A stretch of 10,818 nt of DNA from Desulfonatronospira sp. (lineage in GTDB: Bacteria; Desulfobacterota; Desulfovibrionia; Desulfovibrionales; Desulfonatronovibrionaceae). The notes under the pieces were generated by a model. It worked only from the letters and a program-made list of their open reading frames with translations, was not told the DNA's origin and made no database searches. A program made the translations under genes and the position numbers. Location: positions 1 through 10,818 of the forward strand of contig PWSL01000361.1 in the NCBI GenBank assembly GCA_003563255.1, written 5' to 3'. This document shows positions 1 to 4,425 of this stretch, piece by piece (the first letter of the stretch is position 1; each line of letters opens with the position of its first letter).

Positions 1-462
1 CAGGAATTCGCTGAAAGACAAGGGATAAAGGTGCAGGAATTCAACCCTGCCCACAGGCATGGAATATTCAAAATCCCGCAGGACAAAATCAAGCAGAGAG
101 CCAGCCGCGATAACATGCAGTTCAGGCAGTTTTTCATAAAAATATCGCAGGCTGTGGATGGCCTCAGGACAGGCCTGTATTTCGTCCAGGAACAGAAGCG
201 TCTCCCCGGGAATCACGGGCAGGTCAAAGAACAGAGACAGTTCGCTGATGATTGCCTGCGGATCTCTTTGCCGGAATACCGATTTGACTTCCTGGTCAAA
301 CTCAAAATCAATTTTCAGCAAACTGCTGAATTGATTCTTTGCAAACTGCTCAACAAGATAGGTCTTGCCGGTCTGCCTCGCGCCCCGAAGGATCAAGGGC
401 TTGCGACTGGACCGGTCCTTCCACTCGACAAGATAATCTTCAGCGGATCTCTTTATGCTCAT
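1..462 (-). CDS. AAA ATPase, AAA_14/DUF4143 type (N-terminal part, runs off window)
   Basis: My minus-strand translation gives 154 residues open to the window edge, so the C-terminus is missing. Visible are a Walker A motif GARQTGKT (residues 27-34), a Walker B stretch LLFLDEIQ (89-96), a sensor-like AAGSLL (119-124) and the PVGRVEFLHLYPLSFSEFL tail (136-154). This order is characteristic of the AAA_14 ATPase domain that normally precedes a DUF4143 domain; full-length members are usually about 370-430 residues. The ATG at 462 is preceded by an AGGGGGG-like purine run about 7-13 nt upstream. Family members are predicted P-loop ATPases of largely unknown cellular role, so no substrate is proposed. 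The family call is strong; the function is open. Confidence 0.9.
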   Translation of the reverse strand, partial: MSIKRSAEDYLVEWKDRSSRKPLILRGARQTGKTYLVEQFAKNQFSSLLKIDFEFDQEVKSVFRQRDPQAIISELSLFFDLPVIPGETLLFLDEIQACPEAIHSLRYFYEKLPELHVIAAGSLLDFVLRDFEYSMPVGRVEFLHLYPLSFSEFL

Positions 463-544
463 TATCAGGCCCCCCTGAAACCAGGAATGCCTGAAATTTT
501 GATAAAAGACAACCGAATAAAATACATTTTAATAACAAAAAACC

Positions 545-573
545 ATTGTAAAATTACAAAATATTATTCACAA
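545..573 (-). promoter_or_regulatory. Possible sigma70-type promoter for the AAA ATPase gene
   Basis: On the minus strand TTGTGA (573-568) is followed after 17 nt by TACAAT (550-545), a good spacing for a housekeeping promoter. Transcription would start near 538, leaving a leader of about 75 nt before the ATG at 462. The surroundings are very AT-rich, so a chance match is possible. Confidence 0.35.
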
Positions 574-650
574 TACTGTTGGATTAAAACATGACGCAAT
601 GTCAGGGATGTTAAAATTGCCAATATCCCTTAAATGATTTTTAGATTTAC

Positions 651-677
651 AAAAATAAGTGCGGGACAGTCCCACTG
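651..677. repeat. Fragment of the nested-hairpin repeat family
   Basis: The 15-mer AAAAATAAGTGCGGG at 651-665 is identical to the right arm of the inner stem of the large hairpin at 10677-10691. It is followed by ACAGTCCCA, which resembles a shortened form of the conserved AGAGCCAGTCCCC block of the full elements. No matching left arm is visible upstream, so this looks like a truncated copy. GGGACAGTCCC (663-673) is itself a small palindrome. Confidence 0.55.
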
Positions 678-702
678 CCAAGCGCTGCCCCCCCGCCATG
701 GC

Positions 703-723
703 TCAAATTTTTCTTGTTTTTTT
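703..723. repeat. 21-nt direct repeat, copy 1
   Basis: The 21 nt starting TCAAATTTTTCTTG and ending in seven T are identical to positions 2611-2631. Both copies are intergenic, about 1.9 kb apart, and differ in flanks: a GCCATGGC context here, a CGCAAAG repeat there. The sequence is T-rich and simple, but an exact 21-nt match with the same internal C and G positions is unlikely by chance. Confidence 0.6.
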
Positions 724-818
724 GACAGGGTATCATATATAAGTCACCAGGCTTTCCTTGACCCTGCGCGGAAAAAGAGGCCGCCTGGGGGCGACTTCTG
801 AAAAAGGAGGATAAATAA

Positions 819-1463
819 ATGCTGAATTTTGCCGAAGAGATCCTGTTATTGACCCTGGATGACAATAGAGGCGCTTTTTACCCCATGCCCGAAAGCGCCA
901 TGCGCACCGCCCTGGCGGGAGCCCTGCTTATGGAGCTGGCTGTTGCGGATCGTATTGATACGGACATGCACTCCTTGATGGTAGTTAATACTGAGCCGGT
1001 AGGAGACGCCCTCATTGATGTGATTCTTGAGCGACTCAAGGCTGAGCCTGCCGGCCGGAATACCTCTGAATGGCTCGGTGAAATCGCCTTGCAGGAAAAG
1101 GACCTCAAGGAAAAGGTGCTGCAGAGGCTGGTGGACAAAAAGGTGCTCAAGGTCGAGGAACATAAGATTTTGTGGGTCTTTGCCAGGAGACGCTATCCCC
1201 TGATGGATGACAAGGAGATAAAGGAGGTCCGCACCAGACTGCGGGATCTGGTATACAGCAATGATATACCTGATGCCCGGGAGGCGGTCCTGGTCGGGCT
1301 GGTAAACGCCTGCGCCCTGGTGGATACTGTATTTGAAGAACATGAGCTGCCCCAGGTCATGCCCAGATTTACTGAACTTGCCAAACTGGACCTTATCGGC
1401 AGGGAAGTGGACCAGGCCATCAGGGAAATCTTTCTGGCCATGACATCTCATCTTTTCCGCTGA
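819..1463 (+). CDS. GPP34 (GOLPH3/Vps74-like) family protein
   Basis: This 214-residue protein matches the GPP34 layout: an N-terminal FAEEILLLTLDDNRGAF (4-20), the helical ALAGALLMELAVADRI (31-46), a VVNTEPVGDALIDVILERL stretch (55-73), a tryptophan in the SEWLGEIAL segment (W85), then VLQRLVDKKVLKVEE and the basic FARRRYPLMD (121-130). In eukaryotes the family binds phosphatidylinositol-4-phosphate on Golgi membranes and retains glycosyltransferases; in bacteria the role is not established. The protein is soluble, with no signal peptide or membrane segment. Its length is close to bacterial members. A strong AGGAGG (805-810) lies 8 nt before the ATG. It is apparently monocistronic, divergent from the AAA ATPase and convergent with the STAS/ATPase pair. 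I am confident of the family, not of the cellular function. Confidence 0.88.
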   Translation: MLNFAEEILLLTLDDNRGAFYPMPESAMRTALAGALLMELAVADRIDTDMHSLMVVNTEPVGDALIDVILERLKAEPAGRNTSEWLGEIALQEKDLKEKVLQRLVDKKVLKVEEHKILWVFARRRYPLMDDKEIKEVRTRLRDLVYSNDIPDAREAVLVGLVNACALVDTVFEEHELPQVMPRFTELAKLDLIGREVDQAIREIFLAMTSHLFR

Positions 1464-1540
1464 AAAAATCATTGTTGAACGTAAAGCCCCAGAGATTCAA
1501 GGAGGCCGGAATTCTGTCACGCCTATAGTTTTAAGGCGGA

Positions 1541-1972
1541 TCAAGTCCTGAAGACAATGTCTAGAATATTCATTTCGTCTTTTCTCTGATACTCCACCCT
1601 GTCAGCCATTCTGCGCACCAGGTGTATTCCAAGCCCCCCCACTTCCCGGTCCTGCATGGGCTGGCCTACATCGGGATCAGGTCGTGAAAGGGGGTCAAAG
1701 GCAATGCCGGAGTCAACTATACGGATATAGAGTTCACCGGGTCCCGGAAGGCAGCATCCCAGCTGAATGCTGCCTTCATGATTATGGGGATAGGCATAGC
1801 AGATTATGTTTAAAAGTGTCTCTTCCAGGACCAGTTCTACCTTTTGCAAAATTTCAGCGGAGGTCTTGATCCTTTTTGCCTCATTGATGACGAACTCCTG
1901 AAAGATGGGCAGGTTTTCTCTGGTGGCAGAAAGCTGCAGCCAGGAAAAGTCACCGGAATCAGGCTGCCTCAA
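1541..1972 (-). CDS. RsbW/SpoIIAB-like anti-sigma regulatory ATPase (HATPase_c_2)
   Basis: The 143-residue protein has a GHKL ATPase fold: N box VELVLEETLLNII (46-57, with E51 and N55), G1 box IVDSGIAFDPL (85-95) and G2 box VGGLGIHLVRRMAD (111-124). These are the ATP-binding motifs of anti-sigma serine kinases, which bind a sigma factor or other target and phosphorylate a STAS antagonist. No in-frame ATG lies near the N-terminus. I chose the TTG at 1972 because GGGAG (1984-1980) lies 7 nt upstream and the resulting length fits the family. This start overlaps the end of the STAS gene by 14 nt, so translation is probably coupled. A longer reading from an ATG at 2128 would run through most of the STAS gene and is unlikely. 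The sigma factor or target is not in the window. Confidence 0.87.
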   Translation of the reverse strand: MRQPDSGDFSWLQLSATRENLPIFQEFVINEAKRIKTSAEILQKVELVLEETLLNIICYAYPHNHEGSIQLGCCLPGPGELYIRIVDSGIAFDPLSRPDPDVGQPMQDREVGGLGIHLVRRMADRVEYQRKDEMNILDIVFRT

Positions 1973-2288
1973 GGGCCTGCTCCCGGGTTTCGTAGATGTT
2001 GAAGATGGATGCAAACCCGGATATCTCGAAAACCTCCCTGACCATGCCCTTGAGATTGCAGAATATGAGGCTGCCGCCATCTGACCGGACCTTTTTGCCC
2101 ACGGACAGAATGCTTCTGAGTCCGGCACTGCTTACGTACTCTACTTCCTGCAGATCCACCACGATATTTTTTTCGTTGCCAATGAGATCCAGGCATGTGG
2201 ACTCAAAGTCCTGTGCAGTTGTTGTGTCCAGTCTGCCGCTGACGATGATTATCAGGGCCTTGTCCATTTTTTGGGAACTAATTTCCAT
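1959..2288 (-). CDS. STAS-domain anti-sigma-factor antagonist (SpoIIAA/RsbV-like)
   Basis: This 109-residue protein is a single STAS domain. It opens with the KALIIIVSGRLDTTTAQDFES strand-turn-helix region (about 10-30), followed by IVVDLQEVEYVSSAGLRSIL (42-61). The serine pair in VSSAGL, most likely S54, is where the partner kinase would phosphorylate it; the aspartate usual in DSSGL is replaced by S53. Unphosphorylated antagonists of this type sequester the RsbW-like kinase and free its target. The ATG at 2288 is favoured because GGAG (2298-2295) lies 6 nt upstream; the ATG at 2300 has no ribosome site. The gene directly precedes and overlaps the ATPase gene, as in rsbV-rsbW and spoIIAA-spoIIAB. 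A PP2C phosphatase gene, usual in complete modules, is not seen here. Confidence 0.9.
   Translation of the reverse strand: MEISSQKMDKALIIIVSGRLDTTTAQDFESTCLDLIGNEKNIVVDLQEVEYVSSAGLRSILSVGKKVRSDGGSLIFCNLKGMVREVFEISGFASIFNIYETREQALEAA
1980..1984 (-). promoter_or_regulatory. Ribosome binding site that supports the TTG start of the RsbW-like gene
   Basis: GGGAG sits 7 nt before TTG (1972-1970), inside the last codons of the STAS gene. It is the only well-placed purine-rich motif near the first conserved residues of the ATPase. Confidence 0.5.
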
Positions 2289-2543
2289 ACTCTTCTCCAT
2301 TTTAAATTGTATCTGTTCAGCGCTTTGCATATCGCATGGCTTCCTGCCCCTTCTCCGTCCCGTAAGGCCCCGTGCCTGCGGGTTGGCTTCCGGCTCCGCA
2401 TCCAGCCCGTAGGTCTTCCAGGCCGGAGGGGAGAGCATCCAGCCCGGAGAGAGAGGAGGCAAACAGCCTGGAGGATGACCGGCTTTCCCAGCACTATTTA
2501 TTTCTAACGCGGGGTATACCCGCAACCCAAAAACATATTCTCA

Positions 2544-2608
2544 CGCAAAGGCGCAAAGGTCGCCAAGGAAGGCAACCTCTTAAATTTTGCGTACTTTGCG
2601 GCTTTGCG
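2544..2608. repeat. CGCAAAG inverted repeat element
   Basis: CGCAAAGGCGCAAAG (2544-2558) faces CTTTGCGGCTTTGCG (2594-2608); the arms pair at 14 of 15 positions around a 35-nt spacer. Each arm is itself a tandem of CGCAAAG units, with a degenerate third unit CGCCAAGG (2561-2568). Such CGCAAAG-rich inverted repeats resemble dispersed intergenic repeats that I recall from several bacterial genomes; that link is from memory. It lies downstream of the rhodanese-ferritin gene and upstream of the STAS gene. Confidence 0.6.
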
Positions 2609-2610
2609 GT

Positions 2611-2631
2611 TCAAATTTTTCTTGTTTTTTT
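2611..2631. repeat. 21-nt direct repeat, copy 2
   Basis: This is identical to 703-723 and directly follows the CGCAAAG inverted repeat, 37 nt beyond the end of the rhodanese-ferritin gene. On that gene's strand it reads as an A-run, so it is not a T-tract terminator for it. Confidence 0.6.
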
Positions 2632-2667
2632 CGATGGCAAAGATACGAGTTCTAAAAGACATAATTA

Positions 2668-3492
2668 TTATCGGCAATCATTGAAGAGTCTGGCTATCAG
2701 CCGGATGTGCCCTTTTTCCTGCTCCGACAGTCTGAAAAAACACTCTGTCGCATCTCTGGAGAAAGCCTGTTCCTCAGCCAGGTTGCGATACATATCATAA
2801 GCCATTGTTTCAATGTCCAGAGCAATTTCCAGAAGGTGGGAGCAAAGTTCACCCTGGTCTGCACCCTGAAACTGATGCACAATGGCCGAGGTTTGCAGCC
2901 CGCCTTCAACGATATCGTCCGGGACGGAATCATAGAGTCCCTGGAAGTCCAATTCAAAAAGATCCTTGCCCTGCTGAAACACAACCCTGGCATGCGACTT
3001 TTCAAGCTTTGCCAGTTTCTGGATCTGTTTTTTAAGGCTGTCGTTATCCAGTATGGCCTGCAACTCAGAATAAAATTTCGAGGCCCCTTTTTCAAGGGAA
3101 ACAGCTCTTTTGATGACACTTTTCAGGTCACGTTCCTGGTGAAAAATATTCACCCTGGGATAGTCCGGGAGAACTGTGCCCTGGTAAGCGGAAATTCCCC
3201 CCAGAAGATTGAAAATTTCAGAGGTAAAAAAACCGCTGTCCATAGCAAGGATTGCCGCGGACATGGATCTCTTGCCGCTTCGGCAGTAAAAAATCGTCTT
3301 TTTATCCGGGTCCAGCTCCGCAAGGCGTCCTTCAAGCTCATGCAGAGGGATAAGCCTGGCGCCGGGGATATGCTCCTGGGTGTACTCCTGGGGCTGGCGA
3401 ACATCTACCAGCATGTAGTCTGTTTCCTTGTGCCGGCTGGAAAAATCAGCCAGATCCTGTGGATCCATGTTTTGTATCGGTGTTTGAATCAC
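2668..3492 (-). CDS. Rhodanese domain fused to a rubrerythrin/ferritin-like diiron domain
   Basis: The 274-residue protein has two domains. Residues about 7-114 are rhodanese-like: YMLVDVRQPQEYTQEHIPGA, then the active-site loop FYCRSGKRS with C70 as the sulfur-carrying cysteine, and NLLGGISAYQG. Residues about 119-274 are a four-helix ferritin-like domain with likely iron ligands E134, E164/H167 (EKSH), E228 and E259/H262 (EKGH). The arrangement suggests a cytoplasmic protein combining sulfur transfer with peroxide or oxygen handling at a diiron site; this is inferred from domains only. There is no signal peptide, and no rubredoxin-type C-terminal iron centre is seen. I use GTG at 3492 because AGGAGG (3504-3499) sits exactly 6 nt upstream. 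The in-frame ATG at 3510 would place that ribosome site inside the coding region and has none of its own. It is flanked by repeats on both sides and appears to be transcribed alone. Confidence 0.9.
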   Translation of the reverse strand: MIQTPIQNMDPQDLADFSSRHKETDYMLVDVRQPQEYTQEHIPGARLIPLHELEGRLAELDPDKKTIFYCRSGKRSMSAAILAMDSGFFTSEIFNLLGGISAYQGTVLPDYPRVNIFHQERDLKSVIKRAVSLEKGASKFYSELQAILDNDSLKKQIQKLAKLEKSHARVVFQQGKDLFELDFQGLYDSVPDDIVEGGLQTSAIVHQFQGADQGELCSHLLEIALDIETMAYDMYRNLAEEQAFSRDATECFFRLSEQEKGHIRLIARLFNDCR

Positions 3493-3498
3493 CTTGCT

Positions 3499-3504
3499 CC
3501 TCCT
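3499..3504 (-). promoter_or_regulatory. Ribosome binding site that decides the GTG start of the rhodanese-ferritin gene
   Basis: A perfect AGGAGG lies 6 nt before GTG (3492-3490). The upstream ATG at 3510 is preceded by AAAGACAGACTT, with no Shine-Dalgarno match, so the GTG is the better start. Confidence 0.75.
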
Positions 3505-3534
3505 GGGCATAAGTCTGTCTTTATTTTATAATTT

Positions 3535-3670
3535 ATGATGCACCTGCAAAAAGTCGGGGAATGAAAAATCCAGAAATTAACAATCTACTTAACCCTTTGA
3601 TTTTACTGACCTCTGACCTCTGATCACTGACGTCTGTGACTGCAAAAATGACTTTTTGCAGTCACATCAT
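3535..3670. repeat. MITE-like imperfect inverted repeat, 136 bp
   Basis: The left end reads ATGATG, 3 nt, CTGCAAAAAGTC (3535-3555). The right end reads GACTTTTTGCAG, 3 nt, CATCAT (3650-3670). The arms are complementary over 12+6 positions with a 3-nt mismatch block of equal length on both sides. The interior holds short direct repeats (CTCTGAC twice, 3611-3624 region) and a nested perfect hairpin at the right end. There is no ORF inside, so if mobile it would be non-autonomous. No target duplication is obvious. It lies immediately upstream of the rhodanese-ferritin gene. Confidence 0.6.
3635..3666. repeat. Perfect 14-bp hairpin nested in the MITE-like repeat
   Basis: TGTGACTGCAAAAA (3635-3648) pairs perfectly with TTTTTGCAGTCACA (3653-3666) around the 4-nt loop TGAC. 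Its right arm is the same sequence that pairs with 3544-3555 in the larger inverted repeat, so the two structures exclude each other. The T-run lies inside the stem, not after it, so this is not a standard terminator. Confidence 0.7.
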
Positions 3671-4108
3671 TTATGACAGGGTTTAAGGAGTAAGTCACTG
3701 CCTTTTATTATATTGTGCAGCTGAGAAAAGGTCAAATGTTTGAAAACAGTCATTTGATCCGGACAGTGATCTGAACTTTGATTGGGCAATTTAGTAACAG
3801 TTTAGCCCATTATAAGGAAAGCAGGGGACAGGCACCCCAGCCCTTGTATTCTATTGATGAAAGAAAACAGGCTTAGAAAAACAAGGGCTGGGAGAGCCAG
3901 TCCCCATGCTACATATTAATGGCTAAACTGTTACGCAATTTAAATTTTTGAAGCAGATTTGGTTTGACTTCCAGTGGATATTATAGAAATTTGTCCCCGC
4001 CTGAGGCTTATTAAGTCCGGAACAGGAGACTGCAGCCCTGCAAAAGGCTTTTCGGCCCGGGAACAAGGCTGAAACACAACAGATTAAAATCAAAAGGGAG
4101 AGGGAGAC
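3671..4108. other. Intergenic region upstream of the CxxCxGxG protein
   Basis: I see no gene in these 438 nt. They contain a small inverted repeat (TCAAATG at 3732-3738 with CATTTGA at 3751-3757), the large nested hairpin at 3794-3934, and about 170 nt before the 4109 gene. Within the latter, TTTGGT (3958-3963) and TATAGA (3982-3987), 18 nt apart, form a weak promoter candidate; TTGACT (3964-3969) has no well-spaced -10. Confidence 0.5.
3794..3934. repeat. Nested hairpin element, copy A
   Basis: Three stems are stacked. The outer stem is GTAACAGTTTAGCC (3794-3807) with GGCTAAACTGTTAC (3921-3934), 14 bp perfect. The middle stem pairs GGGGAC and GGC (from 3824) with GCC and GTCCCC (to 3905), separated by an A-A mismatch. 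The inner stem is CCCAGCCCTTGT (3836-3847) with ACAAGGGCTGGG (3881-3892), 12 bp perfect, with a 33-nt loop containing GATGA and AACAGG. A 25-nt block at 3814-3838 and a 16-nt block at 3890-3905 are identical in copy B (10616-10640 and 10690-10705). The layout resembles REP or other palindromic intergenic repeats, but the family was not identified. Confidence 0.8.
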
Positions 4109-4423
4109 ATGAATGAGCGCTACCTGATTCAAAAGATCGCCACCTGCGACAAGTGCCAGGGCAGGGGCAAAGTGGAAAATCCGCTCTGGACTGAACTTAT
4201 TGAAGAAGTGGGCGAGGACTACATCAAGAACCTGAGCAAGCATGACTACAACCAGCTTTTGATAGAAAAAGGACTTTTGAGCTTCGGCAGGTACGAGCCC
4301 AGGGAGATGAAGTGCAGCAACTGCAAGGGCTCAGGCGAGTTTTTCAGCAGTGTCAACCTGGAAGATGTCCCGGTTGTCGACGACCTGATGAAGAGGGTTG
4401 AGCGTTTGGAAAACAGGTCCTGA
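4109..4423 (+). CDS. Small protein with two CxxCxGxG zinc-binding-type knuckles
   Basis: This 104-residue protein has CDKCQGRG (13-20) and CSNCKGSG (69-76), the motif of the DnaJ cysteine-rich region. The four cysteines C13, C16, C69 and C72 could bind one zinc. The roughly 50 residues between the knuckles are mostly charged and helical-looking, and the C-terminus (about 85-104) is acidic then coiled-coil-like (VVDDLMKRVERLENRS). There is no J domain, so it is not DnaJ itself; a small chaperone-related, RNA-binding or regulatory zinc protein is possible but not shown. GGGAG lies just upstream of the ATG at 4109. Its stop codon is only 2 nt from that of the convergent RND permease gene, with no terminator between them. 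I do not recognise a named family. Confidence 0.82.
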   Translation: MNERYLIQKIATCDKCQGRGKVENPLWTELIEEVGEDYIKNLSKHDYNQLLIEKGLLSFGRYEPREMKCSNCKGSGEFFSSVNLEDVPVVDDLMKRVERLENRS

Positions 4424-4425
4424 GC

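Larger units (their letters stand above)
463..818. other. Intergenic region between divergent AAA ATPase and GPP34 genes
   Basis: I see no credible gene in these 356 nt. The left half (480-660) is strongly AT-rich and holds a candidate promoter for the leftward gene. The right half contains a repeat fragment (651-677), a C-run (688-695) and a 21-nt sequence (703-723) that recurs at 2611-2631. For the rightward gene, TTGTTT (714-719) with a 16-nt spacer to TATATA (736-741) is a weak promoter candidate; the nearby TTGACA (722-727) has no well-spaced -10 partner. Confidence 0.6.
2289..2667. other. Non-coding region upstream of the STAS gene
   Basis: These 379 nt have no convincing gene. Positions 2340-2480 are GC-rich and contain the 12-mer GCATCCAGCCCG twice (2398-2409 and 2435-2446 approximately) and a small hairpin (CCCG 2359-2362 with CGGG 2379-2382, and AGGC 2365-2368 with GCCT 2374-2377). 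This tract would lie in the leader of the STAS mRNA. GTATCTGTTCAGCGCTTT (2309-2326) recurs with one change in the left shoulder of the hairpin element at 10597-10614. The right part carries a CGCAAAG inverted repeat and a second copy of the 21-nt repeat. An open frame extends the STAS protein leftwards through this region, but its residues are low-complexity and lack family support. Confidence 0.55.

Noticed and set aside
31..594. 187-codon plus-strand open frame at the left edge
   Set aside because: The minus strand of the same stretch encodes clear Walker A and B motifs, and the plus frame runs on into AT-rich non-coding DNA.
846..1472. 208-codon minus-strand open frame opposite the GPP34 gene
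   Set aside because: It is antisense to a family-supported gene with a strong ribosome site; no motifs of its own.
1520..1538. Possible bidirectional terminator between the GPP34 and RsbW-like genes
   Set aside because: Only a 4-bp CGCC/GGCG stem with an 11-nt loop and no T-run; too weak to call.
1541..2128. A longer RsbW-like protein starting at ATG 2128
   Set aside because: Its first 50 or so residues are an out-of-frame reading of the STAS gene; family homology begins only after about 1972.
1959..2525. A longer STAS protein starting at ATG 2525
   Set aside because: The added 79 residues are proline- and arginine-rich with no STAS similarity, and only the ATG at 2288 has a good ribosome site.
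3606..3640. Short tandem CTCTGACC-like units as a possible CRISPR
   Set aside because: Units are under 10 nt, irregular, have no spacers, and there are no cas genes in the window.
3923..4243. 106-codon minus-strand open frame over the 4109 gene start
   Set aside because: No ribosome site or motifs; it overlaps the start of the CxxCxGxG gene, which has both.
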